From Thalassotalea sp. PP2-459 (GTDB lineage Bacteria; Pseudomonadota; Gammaproteobacteria; Enterobacterales; Alteromonadaceae), in the NCBI RefSeq assembly GCF_001913705.1, contig NZ_MKQD01000044.1, positions 62,001-126,000 of the forward strand: DNA of 64,000 nt, read 5' to 3'. Shown here piece after piece: positions 9,481-18,281 of this stretch (positions are counted from its first letter, which is position 1; each line of letters starts with the position of its first letter). A program made the position numbers and the translations under genes. The notes below the pieces were generated by a model. The model did no database searches. It saw nothing but the letters and a program-made list of their open reading frames with translations, and was not told the DNA's origin.

Positions 9481-12237
9481 ATGCGCTTTTTTTTAACCAT
9501 CATGCTATGGCTATGCATAACAGAACAAGTAAATGCACAACTTCAACATTTTTCACACAGCAGCACGACGGCAGTTGTTCCAAAAAAAACATCGAATAAT
9601 ATAAAGTTGGCGGGAGCCCACTGGTTAACACCTGACACCATAGTAGTTGCGACACAATTTTCATCCGATGAAATGACCCTTGCTACGTTCAATGCTGAAA
9701 AAATAGAACAAACATTTCCATTAGCTAAGTGCCAAATAAGTCAGTCATTAGCGCATAAGTACCCACACTTACAAGCATTTCAGTGTTTCACAGTCAAAGC
9801 ACAAACCAAACAAATAAAACAGTTATTAAAACAACCTCTTATTGTGTATAAACAACAGCATGGCGACCTCGTAGGTACATATGTTCAAACCGCAAACGTG
9901 ATCGATGCGCTTTATACTTCAGGGCAAAAAGATGCGAATGAAGATAATGAATTAGGTGCACGACTCACGAATAACGGCGTGCAATTTAAGTTATGGGCAC
10001 CTACAGCGTTGGCAATAAATGTTCAACTTTTTGATAAGGCTAAACGACCTACATCACCTTACAAACTCAAGATGCGTGAAGATAAAAGTACAGGCATTTG
10101 GTCAGCGACCACATCTCATTTGTTACATGAACAGTTCTATCGCTACCAAATCACCTTATATCATCCAAGCACGAAAAAAATAGAAGAAGTAATCACAACT
10201 GACCCTTATTCTCTGAGTTTATCAACGAATAGTGAGCACTCACAAATAGTTGATTTAAATCACCCTTCCACCCAGCCAAGAGGCTGGCTTACGCAGCGAG
10301 ATAACCCTGTTAAAAACCCTGAAGATAATATTTTTTATGAAACCCATATTCGTGATTTTAGTTCACACGATACAACACTAAAAAATAAGAATAATCGAGG
10401 TAAATACCTCGCTTTTACCGAAAAAAATAGCGCCGGAATGTTACATTTAAAAGCACTTAGAACCGCAGGAATAAACAGTATTCATTTACTGCCCGCATTC
10501 GATATAGGCACGGTAGATGAAAATAGCGAAACCGTAATAGATATCAACAACTCACTAAATGATATTTGCCGAAAAAGCCAACTTGAAGAAATTTGTGCAT
10601 TAAATACCGATAAATCGCAGAAATTAAATGAATATCTAGCAACGTTGCCTAGTACGAGCAAACAACAACAAGCCGTTATTTCAGCACTACAACACCATGA
10701 TAATTATAACTGGGGGTATGACCCATTTCATTACACAGTGCCGGAAGGCAGTTACGCAATAAACCCTGATGGAGTAAGCCGCATTGTTGAGTTTCGAACG
10801 ATGGTACAAACATTACACAATTTAGGGTTTCGCGTGATCATGGATGTTGTTTATAACCATACCCACCAAGCTGCCTTAGCGCCAACTGCTGTTCTCGATA
10901 AAATTGTTCCTAATTATTATCAACGATTAGATCCTATTACGGGAAAAATTGCCCAGTCTACTTGTTGTGATAACACTGCAACAGAACATACGATGATGGA
11001 AAAATTAATGATTGATTCATTAGTAGTTTGGGCAAGAGATTACAAAATTGACGGTTTTCGTTTTGACCTAATGGGCCACCAACCCAAATCATCAATGCTT
11101 AACGCCCGTGGAGCAGTAAAAGCCGTTGATGCTGACACCTACTTTTATGGTGAAGGATGGAACTTTGGTGAAGTTGCCAATCACCAGCGATTTGAGCAAG
11201 CCAGTCAACTAGCACTTGGTGGAACTGAAATTGGTACCTTTACCGACAGGTTAAGAGACGCTGTAAGAGGCGGTGCATTTAATGCGCAAGGACAAGAAAT
11301 TCGCAAAAGCCAAGGTATTGCTAATGGTTTGGCAACATTTCCTAATGAACTGCAATCAGGCGACGATCGCCAACGTTATCTCGCGTTAGCCGATCAACTC
11401 CGAATTGGTTTAACGGGCAACTTAGCTAACTACCCATTATTTACTGCAGAAGATACCATTCGAAAAGGAAGTGAAATTCCATATGGCGATCAACCAACAG
11501 GCTATGCACTTGATCCTGCCGACACCATTAACTACGTATCAAAGCACGACAATCAAACGTTATGGGACAACAACCAATACCGTATTGCTTATGATTTGAC
11601 CACTGAGCAGCGTGTGCGAATGCAGCTTTTATCGCTTGCGTATCCGTTATTTTCCCAAGGCATTCCTTTCATTCATATGGGCAGTGAAATGTTACGCTCA
11701 AAAGGTTTCTTGCGAGATTCCTATGATTATGGCGACTGGTTTAACTATGTAGATTTTACCAAACGCTCAAATAACTACGAGATCGGCTTACCGCCAGCAG
11801 AAAAGGACCAACAAAACTGGCCAACCATTTTAACATTACGCCATAAGAATGCTGGCAAAGATGTAGCCTCTGCAAAGGATATTGCATTTAGCACCAAGGT
11901 TTTCCTTGATTTGGTCAACATAAGAATGTCTAACCCACTTTTTCGTTTAACCACCGCCAAACAAATTATTGCCAATGTTCGGTTCCATAATACTGGCAGC
12001 AAACAACAGCTTGGTATGCTTGCAATGAGTATCAATGGTAACAAAAGCTATCCGAGCACCCTTGTTATATTTAATAACTCAGGTAATCGCAAAACGCTCA
12101 ACTTTGCTAACGCAAACGACTACCAACTTCATCCAATACAACAACAAGGAGCTGATAACGTGGTCAAAGAAAGTCAAATAGGTACCAACAGTTTTTCTGT
12201 ACCGGCGCTAACCACCGCCGTTTTTATCAAGCAATAA
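9481..12237 (+). CDS. pulA: Pullulanase-type alpha-1,6-glucosidase, secreted
   Basis: This 918-residue enzyme debranches pullulan or branched dextrins. It has a signal peptide (MRFFLTIMLWLCITEQVNA), a CBM48-like domain (GVQFKLWAPTA, near residue 165), the pullulanase signature YNWGYDP at 409-415, DVVYNHT, GFRFDLMGH with nucleophile Asp529, FYGEGWNFGE with acid/base Glu558, and SKHDNQ with Asp690. The domain order and length match gammaproteobacterial GH13_13/14 pullulanases. No lipobox is visible, so it is probably a soluble periplasmic or exported protein. An AGGA lies before the start codon. Operator copy 5 is just upstream. It likely makes linear dextrins for the GH97 and GH13 enzymes of the locus. 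Confidence 0.92.
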   Translation: MRFFLTIMLWLCITEQVNAQLQHFSHSSTTAVVPKKTSNNIKLAGAHWLTPDTIVVATQFSSDEMTLATFNAEKIEQTFPLAKCQISQSLAHKYPHLQAFQCFTVKAQTKQIKQLLKQPLIVYKQQHGDLVGTYVQTANVIDALYTSGQKDANEDNELGARLTNNGVQFKLWAPTALAINVQLFDKAKRPTSPYKLKMREDKSTGIWSATTSHLLHEQFYRYQITLYHPSTKKIEEVITTDPYSLSLSTNSEHSQIVDLNHPSTQPRGWLTQRDNPVKNPEDNIFYETHIRDFSSHDTTLKNKNNRGKYLAFTEKNSAGMLHLKALRTAGINSIHLLPAFDIGTVDENSETVIDINNSLNDICRKSQLEEICALNTDKSQKLNEYLATLPSTSKQQQAVISALQHHDNYNWGYDPFHYTVPEGSYAINPDGVSRIVEFRTMVQTLHNLGFRVIMDVVYNHTHQAALAPTAVLDKIVPNYYQRLDPITGKIAQSTCCDNTATEHTMMEKLMIDSLVVWARDYKIDGFRFDLMGHQPKSSMLNARGAVKAVDADTYFYGEGWNFGEVANHQRFEQASQLALGGTEIGTFTDRLRDAVRGGAFNAQGQEIRKSQGIANGLATFPNELQSGDDRQRYLALADQLRIGLTGNLANYPLFTAEDTIRKGSEIPYGDQPTGYALDPADTINYVSKHDNQTLWDNNQYRIAYDLTTEQRVRMQLLSLAYPLFSQGIPFIHMGSEMLRSKGFLRDSYDYGDWFNYVDFTKRSNNYEIGLPPAEKDQQNWPTILTLRHKNAGKDVASAKDIAFSTKVFLDLVNIRMSNPLFRLTTAKQIIANVRFHNTGSKQQLGMLAMSINGNKSYPSTLVIFNNSGNRKTLNFANANDYQLHPIQQQGADNVVKESQIGTNSFSVPALTTAVFIKQ

Positions 12238-12285
12238 TACCAATTCGCATAAAGATTAAGTCAGTTCAGAGCGATGAAATTATGC

Positions 12286-12299
12286 TGAATACGTATGCA
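12286..12299. promoter_or_regulatory. LacI-family (MalR-like) operator, copy 6
   Basis: TGAATACGTATGCA lies 66 bp before the GH97 start, in the gap after the pullulanase gene. It implies a separate regulated promoter for GH97 and the transporter behind it. Confidence 0.75.
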
Positions 12300-12364
12300 A
12301 CTAGCTGTAATTTGCCACCAGTAATTTTATGCTGTTAACCATTAATAAACCCTCAGGAAAAATA

Positions 12365-14416
12365 ATGAAGAAAAATCTGCTGGTTCTAACAACCCTTTTT
12401 GCAAGCGCCTACTTATACGCACCAAATTTATTAGCAAAAACAGTTAAGGTAAGCTCGCCAAACAACAAAATAACAGTCTCAATAAGTGACGAAAATACAC
12501 CAAGCTACCGGGTAAGTTTTAACGGCAACCAAGTGATTGATACATCGCTGCTTGGTTTAAGGTTTCAGCAGTCAGCTGACCTAGCTGAGGGCTTTACAAT
12601 TGCTTCAAGTAAACAAAAAACGGCTGACAGCACATGGCAATTACCCTGGGGCGAACGCAAAAATGTACGTGATAATCATCATGAATTAATCGTGAACTTC
12701 ACTACCAACAGAAAAACGTCTAACCAATTTAGCGTGCGCTTTCGCGTATTTAATGACGGTATAGGCTTTCGCTATGAAGTTCCGAAACAGCCAGGGCTAG
12801 ATGGTGATATTGCTATCACTGATGAATTAACAGAATTTAATATACCGCATGCTGAGAAAGCCACTGCTTGGTGGATCCCTGCACGTGGTTGGAATCGCTA
12901 TGAATATATATACGAAACTACTCCATTATCCGAAATAGATCATGTACATACTCCGCTGACAATGAAATTAGCAAGTGGCGAACACATCAGTATTCATGAG
13001 GCTGCATTAGTCGATTATGCAGGTATGACGATTCAAAAAGGCCGTCATAATAAACTAAAAGCGGATTTAACACCTTGGTATGACGGAATATTAGTAAGAA
13101 AAACAGCTAATTTCACCAGCCCTTGGCGTACGATTCAAATGAGCAAAAATGCAGCGGGGTTACTCAACTCTGATCTAATTTTAAACCTTAATGAGCCCAG
13201 TAAATTAACGGACACGTCTTGGATAGAACCTGGAAAGTATGTGGGCATCTGGTGGGGGATGCATGTTGGTGAAACCACTTGGGGTAGTGGTGAGCAACAC
13301 GGGGCTACCACAGAAGAAACCAAACGTTACATGGACTTTGCCGCAAAACATGGCTTCGATGGCGTGCTAGTGGAAGGTTGGAACATTGGCTGGGATGGTG
13401 ATTGGTACGACAACGGTGATGTATTTAATTTTACTCAATCATATGACGACTTTGATATCAAAGCAGTAACAGAGCATGGCTTGGCAAAAGGTGTACGTTT
13501 AGTGGGTCATCATGAAACATCTGGCAATGTAACCAATTATCGTCATCAAATGGCTGACGCTTTTGAGCTGTACCAACAACACGGTGTTCGCCAAGTTAAA
13601 ACAGGTTATGTCGCTGATGGTGGCAAAATTAAACGTATAGATGAACACGGTATTGCGCGTTTTGAATGGCATGATGGCCAATTTATGGTCAATGAATATT
13701 TAGACAACATTAAATTAGCCGCCAAATATCAAATCAGCATTAATACACACGAGCCGATTAAAGATACTGGCTTACGCAGAACCTATCCGAACTGGATCAG
13801 CAGAGAAGGTGCTCGCGGTCAAGAGTATAACGCGTGGGGATCACCACCAAACCCACCATCACATGCTGCTATCTTACCTTTTACTCGCATGTTAGCAGGA
13901 CCAATGGACTTTACTCCTGGAACCTTTAACATGGCATTTAAAGGGTTAGGCGCGAACACTGATCGCCCACAAACCACATTGGCAAAACAATTAGCACTGT
14001 ACGTCGTTATTTTTAGTCCGATTCAAATGGCGTCTGATTTACCGCGTCATTATGAAGCAAATTTACCGGCATTTCAGTTCATTAAAGATGTACCAACTGA
14101 TTGGCAAGAAAGTAAAGCGATAGACGGCGAAATAGGTGAATATGTGGTAATAGCACGTCAAGAACGTCATGGTAAAGATTGGTATGTAGGGGCGTTAACC
14201 AACGAGAATGCACGCACCATTGATTTACCGTTAAACTTTCTTGAGCAAGGCAAGCGTTACCAAGCGCAAATTTATCGAGATGGCGATAATGCAAATTGGG
14301 TTGATAACCCATATGAAATAATCATTGAAAACAAGTCGGTTTCAGCGAATGATAGTTTAACGCTAGCACTCGCTACAAGCGGTGGTACCGCCATTCGCTT
14401 TAAAGCACTAGATTAA
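12365..14416 (+). CDS. GH97 alpha-glucosidase (SusB-like), periplasmic
   Basis: Members of this family release glucose from maltodextrins using calcium. A start at 12329 would add 12 residues, but the ATG at 12365 has an AGGA before it and begins a normal signal peptide (KKNLLVLTTLFASAYLYA), giving 683 residues. The order is the N-terminal beta-sandwich (FRVFNDGIGFRYEV), the catalytic barrel (HGFDGVLVEGWNIGW, HHETSG) and the C-terminal sheet. Glu463 (NTHEP), Glu481 (REGARG) and Glu487 (GQEYNAW) have the same spacing (18 and 6) as Glu508, Glu526 and Glu532 of Bacteroides SusB, so an inverting alpha-glucosidase is likely. The MFS transporter gene starts 26 bp later, so the two are probably co-transcribed. 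Confidence 0.9.
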   Translation: MKKNLLVLTTLFASAYLYAPNLLAKTVKVSSPNNKITVSISDENTPSYRVSFNGNQVIDTSLLGLRFQQSADLAEGFTIASSKQKTADSTWQLPWGERKNVRDNHHELIVNFTTNRKTSNQFSVRFRVFNDGIGFRYEVPKQPGLDGDIAITDELTEFNIPHAEKATAWWIPARGWNRYEYIYETTPLSEIDHVHTPLTMKLASGEHISIHEAALVDYAGMTIQKGRHNKLKADLTPWYDGILVRKTANFTSPWRTIQMSKNAAGLLNSDLILNLNEPSKLTDTSWIEPGKYVGIWWGMHVGETTWGSGEQHGATTEETKRYMDFAAKHGFDGVLVEGWNIGWDGDWYDNGDVFNFTQSYDDFDIKAVTEHGLAKGVRLVGHHETSGNVTNYRHQMADAFELYQQHGVRQVKTGYVADGGKIKRIDEHGIARFEWHDGQFMVNEYLDNIKLAAKYQISINTHEPIKDTGLRRTYPNWISREGARGQEYNAWGSPPNPPSHAAILPFTRMLAGPMDFTPGTFNMAFKGLGANTDRPQTTLAKQLALYVVIFSPIQMASDLPRHYEANLPAFQFIKDVPTDWQESKAIDGEIGEYVVIARQERHGKDWYVGALTNENARTIDLPLNFLEQGKRYQAQIYRDGDNANWVDNPYEIIIENKSVSANDSLTLALATSGGTAIRFKALD

Positions 14417-14442
14417 GCAGTCGCAGCAACTAGGTAATAATA

Positions 14443-15969
14443 ATGACAATTTCAACTTCATCCATAACGCAGCAAAAGCCAACACTAAATTTTTGGCAAA
14501 TTTGGAACATGTGCTTTGGCTTTATGGGTATTCAATTTGGTTTTGCTTTACAAAATGCCAATGTTAGTCGCATTTTTCAAACCTTAGGCGCAGATTACGG
14601 TAACATGGCGATTTTATGGGTCGCCGCCCCCATTACTGGGTTAATTGTACAGCCGATTATTGGCTATATGAGTGATAATACCTGGGGTAAATTCGGTCGC
14701 CGTCGTCCATACTTTTTGATAGGAGCTATTGCCGCGAGTTTGTCACTGTTTATCATGCCAAACTCTCCTACCTTATGGATGGCGGCTGGTATGCTATGGA
14801 TCATGGATGCTTCTATTAATATTTCCATGGAACCTTTTCGCGCTTTTGTCGGTGATATGTTACCGAGAAAACAGCGAGCAACAGGCTATGCAATGCAAAG
14901 CTTTTTTATTGGTGTTGCTTCTGTGGTTGCATCATCATTACCGTGGATCATGACTAACTGGCTTGATATCAGTAATACCGCAGCGCCAGGACAGTTACCT
15001 GACTCAGTGAAATTTGCTTTTTACGCTGGTGGTGCAGTTTTTTTACTTGCAGTGTTATGGACAATTTTTACCACTAAAGAATATTCACCTGAACAATTAG
15101 CCGCGTTTGAACAAGCAGAAGACACAGAAACTGTTCATCCAATGCCACGAGTAACACCACCTTATGGTATTTATGGCATGATCACGCTAATAATCGGCAT
15201 CGTCAGTAGTGTGTTAGTTTATAGCAACATATCGCGCTTAGATAAAAGTCTCTATATTTTAACCGGAGGCTTTGTTGTATTTGGTTTATGTTTACTCGTT
15301 GCTAACTATATGCATAAACAACATAAAGTTGACAATGGTTTTGCCCAAATTATGGCAGATTTATTCGCAATGCCTGATACCATGAAACAATTAGCGGTAG
15401 TGCAATTTTTCTCTTGGTTTCCTTTTTTTGCCATGTGGACCTACACCACAGCAGCAATAACAGCGTTTCACTATAATACGTCTGATGTTACATCTGTGGC
15501 CTATAATGAAGGAGCAGACTGGGTAGGCGTGTTATTTTCAACGTATAACTTAACTGCTGTTTTTGCAGCCATTTGTATTCCATTAATTGTTAAGCTGTTT
15601 AATCTACGTATAGCACATATGATTAATTTATTACTTGGTGGAGTAGGTTTTGTTTCATTTATTGTTATCGATAATCCAACATACCTCATAATATCCATGA
15701 TTGGTGTTGGCTTTGCTTGGGCATCTATTTTATCCATTCCTTACGCCCTACTTGCTAATGCCTTACCCGCAAAAAAAATGGGGTTGTACATGGGGATTTT
15801 CAATTTCTTTATTGTGTTACCACAAATTTTAGCCGCGAGTATTTTAGGTGTGTTAATCACCAAGGTTTTTGATAACCAGCCTATTTACTCATTAGTTATT
15901 GGCGGTTCAAGTATGATTTTGGCTGGTTTATTAACTTTACGTGTAAAAGAAAGTCACCAGCATAGTTAA
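14443..15969 (+). CDS. MFS sugar transporter, maltose/maltodextrin type
   Basis: The 508-residue protein has about 12 hydrophobic segments and the start WQIWNMCFGFMGIQFGFALQ, with KFGRRRPYFLIGA after the second helices (the MFS loop 2-3 motif). These features match the SLC45/GPH-like proton symporters that carry maltose or sucrose in proteobacterial maltodextrin loci. It would move maltose or small dextrins from the periplasm into the cytoplasm, where the GH13 alpha-glucosidase acts. It lies downstream of GH97, probably under the operator at 12286, and ends 13 bp from the convergent regulator gene. Substrate is inferred from context. Confidence 0.85.
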   Translation: MTISTSSITQQKPTLNFWQIWNMCFGFMGIQFGFALQNANVSRIFQTLGADYGNMAILWVAAPITGLIVQPIIGYMSDNTWGKFGRRRPYFLIGAIAASLSLFIMPNSPTLWMAAGMLWIMDASINISMEPFRAFVGDMLPRKQRATGYAMQSFFIGVASVVASSLPWIMTNWLDISNTAAPGQLPDSVKFAFYAGGAVFLLAVLWTIFTTKEYSPEQLAAFEQAEDTETVHPMPRVTPPYGIYGMITLIIGIVSSVLVYSNISRLDKSLYILTGGFVVFGLCLLVANYMHKQHKVDNGFAQIMADLFAMPDTMKQLAVVQFFSWFPFFAMWTYTTAAITAFHYNTSDVTSVAYNEGADWVGVLFSTYNLTAVFAAICIPLIVKLFNLRIAHMINLLLGGVGFVSFIVIDNPTYLIISMIGVGFAWASILSIPYALLANALPAKKMGLYMGIFNFFIVLPQILAASILGVLITKVFDNQPIYSLVIGGSSMILAGLLTLRVKESHQHS

Positions 15970-15982
15970 CTTGTCATTGATA

Positions 15983-17002
15983 TTAACTACCACACGATTT
16001 ACGGACGATAAGTGTGGTAGGCATTAAAACATCATCTGGCGACTCGCCATTTATTAACGCAATTAAATTATCAACTAATAACTCACCTGCAAGTTTAGTG
16101 TCTTGTTTAGCAGTGGTTAAAGATGGAATGGTAAAACTTGCGATGGCGATATCATCAAACCCCACTACAGCGACTTGATCAGGTATTGTATAACCATGCT
16201 CTTGTAATGCACGCATGGCGCCAATAGCGATCAAATCACTAGCACCAAAAATAGCGTCAAAGTCAATGCCACTGTTAATCAACTGACATGCAGCTTCATA
16301 TCCTGAATCTTCAACAGAAATGGCATCAATTTGACGCTTACTTTCAACGGTTAATTTGTTATCTGTTAACGCTTGACAATAACCATGATAACGATTCAAA
16401 AACTCAGGGGAATGAGTAGAAGCATCACCTAAAAAAGCAAATGCTTTTTTACCTTGTTTAATCACATGTTCTGTCACCTGATAACCACCGTGAAAATTAT
16501 CACAGCCAACAGACAGTACTCGTTCATTATCTACTTTTGCACCCCATCGTACGAAGTGGGTATTTTGCTCACTTAATTGTATTAACTTTTCTTCGTAATC
16601 CATGAAGTCACCATAACCTAATAAAATTAGGCCATCCGCTTTTTTACTGTCTTCATAGTCAGCATGCCAATCATCACTTAGCTGCTGAAATGACACTAAT
16701 AAATCGTATCCCTTTTGTGCGCACGCACGTGTAATACTGCCTAGCATGGATAAAAAGAACGGATTTATTAATGAATCATCATTAGTGGGATCTTCAAATA
16801 ATAATAACGCAATAGTATTACTTTGTTGCGTTCGTAAACTGCTGGCATGCTTATCAACTTTGTAATTTAACTCTCGCGCAATGGCTTGTACTTTTTGCCG
16901 CGTTTCTTCGTTGACTAAAGGGCTATTGCGTAGCGCGCGAGAAACTGTAGATTGTGATACACCCGCACGATAGGCAATATCAAAAGACGTTGCTTTAGAC
17001 AT
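15983..17002 (-). CDS. malR: LacI-family transcriptional regulator, probable maltodextrin repressor
   Basis: With the start at 17002 the protein is 339 residues and begins directly with the LacI headpiece (SFDIAYRAGVSQSTVSRAL). A start at 17044 would add 14 residues not expected in the family. The helix-turn-helix (1-25) and hinge helix are followed by a periplasmic-binding-protein-like effector domain with DGLILLGYGD, AFLGDASTHS and VAVVGFDDIAIASF. It lies at the end of the alpha-glucan locus, convergent with the transporter. It is the only LacI-type regulator in the window, so it is the natural partner of the six ATACGTAT palindromes. None lies before its own gene, so autoregulation through that site is not evident. 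The symbol follows the name used for such regulators in related bacteria and is tentative. Confidence 0.82.
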   Translation of the reverse strand: MSKATSFDIAYRAGVSQSTVSRALRNSPLVNEETRQKVQAIARELNYKVDKHASSLRTQQSNTIALLLFEDPTNDDSLINPFFLSMLGSITRACAQKGYDLLVSFQQLSDDWHADYEDSKKADGLILLGYGDFMDYEEKLIQLSEQNTHFVRWGAKVDNERVLSVGCDNFHGGYQVTEHVIKQGKKAFAFLGDASTHSPEFLNRYHGYCQALTDNKLTVESKRQIDAISVEDSGYEAACQLINSGIDFDAIFGASDLIAIGAMRALQEHGYTIPDQVAVVGFDDIAIASFTIPSLTTAKQDTKLAGELLVDNLIALINGESPDDVLMPTTLIVRKSCGS

Positions 17003-17074
17003 TAATGGCCCCATAAATTTGTTATCGTTAAATAGTACCGCCACTAACGAGCTAAGTACATATATTATATGAAA

Positions 17075-18037
17075 TTAATCAAGCTTACCCACAAGTTTAG
17101 CGTTTGACTGCTTTATTGTTTGTTGAGGATAACTACTATTCGTTAATTCAATCGTAGTACGCTGATCTAGTTTAGCCCGGGACAACGCTTCTTGGTGATT
17201 TTTAAAATGCATTAATAATTCTGAAAAACGACCATTTTCAATTAAAGCTTCTAAACCCTGTTGTATTTGTTGTGCTAACTTAGTGTTAGCTTTTTTTACG
17301 AAAAAATACATTGATGACGGGTATTTAAATAATAGATGTTGGTCAATATATATATTTTTCTGATTAAATTTCTCAAACTCTGAATAGACTTCTAACACAC
17401 CACGAAGCGTAAAGTCGAATAATCCTAATGCAGTGTCTTTATATAACGTTTCATACCAAGCAGTTTCCACAACATTAAACCCATTACGTTGCAAAATAGT
17501 TGCATCAGGCCAACCCCGCCCTTGCGCTAATCTCAATTGTTTTAATTGCGCTAAATCATATTTTTTTTGAAAAATAGGGGCATGTTTATTATTAACAACA
17601 GCAATTCTATAGCCAATGAGGCCATTCATCAGTGGAATGCGAATAGGTAAAAAGTTCTCTTCGCGATCTTGATTGGTTACCGTCCAAACAACATCAATAA
17701 GCTCTTTATCTAAACTTTTTAATTGCCGTTGCAGTACCATAGGTAAAGAAACTGGCACTAACGTACAGTCAGTACCTTTTTGTTGATACGTTTGACAAAT
17801 TTCCTTAAGCAATAAAACAAAGTAATCTTTTTGGGGATCATTTTCCTCAACGGGAGCGTTGTATCGAATAATAATTGTTTCATTGGCTGAACTTAGTGAA
17901 GGATGCATAAATGCAAAGAGCATGAGATAACGACACCATGATAATAATAGCGCTTTTTCAACTTTTGATATTTTAAATAAAGCAGCCGTTAACCGTAACA
18001 TACTTAAGATAGCTACGTTAACACAAACGTTTTTCAT
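17075..18037 (-). CDS. Periplasmic solute-binding-like protein (SBP_bac_3 type), orphan
   Basis: A 320-residue protein with an N-terminal hydrophobic stretch (LLLSWCRYLMLFAFMHPSLSSA, ending near residue 51) and a two-lobed binding-protein pattern (IIIRYNAP, VDVVWTVTNQDREENFLPI-like segment, AQGRGWPDA, YFFVKKAN). This matches the transporter substrate-binding domain proteins often annotated in Alteromonadales without a cognate ABC permease. A full AAGGAGG ten bases before the ATG at 18037 supports this long start, even though the leader before the hydrophobic stretch is unusually long. No permease or ATPase is adjacent. A role in sensing or in holding an amino-acid-like ligand is possible; the substrate is unknown. 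Confidence 0.7.
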   Translation of the reverse strand: MKNVCVNVAILSMLRLTAALFKISKVEKALLLSWCRYLMLFAFMHPSLSSANETIIIRYNAPVEENDPQKDYFVLLLKEICQTYQQKGTDCTLVPVSLPMVLQRQLKSLDKELIDVVWTVTNQDREENFLPIRIPLMNGLIGYRIAVVNNKHAPIFQKKYDLAQLKQLRLAQGRGWPDATILQRNGFNVVETAWYETLYKDTALGLFDFTLRGVLEVYSEFEKFNQKNIYIDQHLLFKYPSSMYFFVKKANTKLAQQIQQGLEALIENGRFSELLMHFKNHQEALSRAKLDQRTTIELTNSSYPQQTIKQSNAKLVGKLD

Positions 18038-18176
18038 TAAAGGCCCGCCTCCTTACCGACACCAAAGTTAACTCACTATAGCACAAAAAATAGGCTTTAT
18101 AGTTAGATTTACTGTTAACAAAAACAAACCTTCAAAAGAGCCAATTAACACATATTTACCCCACAGAAATAAATAC

Positions 18177-18197
18177 AAATAAGAATTAATATCATTT
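18177..18197. promoter_or_regulatory. Fur box upstream of TonB receptor operon
   Basis: This 21-bp stretch matches the gammaproteobacterial Fur consensus at about 17 of 21 positions (by eye) and is nested in a wider inverted repeat, AATACAAAT (18172-18180) and ATTTGTATT (18194-18202). It lies just upstream of a promoter-like pair, TTGTCT (18201-18206) and TATAAT (18223-18228), where bound Fur would block polymerase. Confidence 0.65.
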
Positions 18198-18200
18198 GTA

Positions 18201-18228
18201 TTGTCTTTTTTGTAAGGGGCTGTATAAT
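18201..18228 (+). promoter_or_regulatory. Sigma-70 promoter of the iron receptor operon
   Basis: A -35-like TTGTCT at 18201-18206 and a perfect -10 TATAAT at 18223-18228 are separated by 16 bp. The -10 is about 54 bp before the start codon at 18282. Confidence 0.6.
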
Positions 18229-18281
18229 CTCGCCTCATAAAAAATACACAGATATGAATACACAACTTTTACAGGGATATT

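Noticed and set aside
15987-16020. 9-bp inverted repeat (CTACCACAC/GTGTGGTAG) as a terminator for the transporter gene
   Set aside because: It lies within the last codons of the LacI-type regulator gene, has a 16-nt loop and no T-run; it may be only codon constraint.
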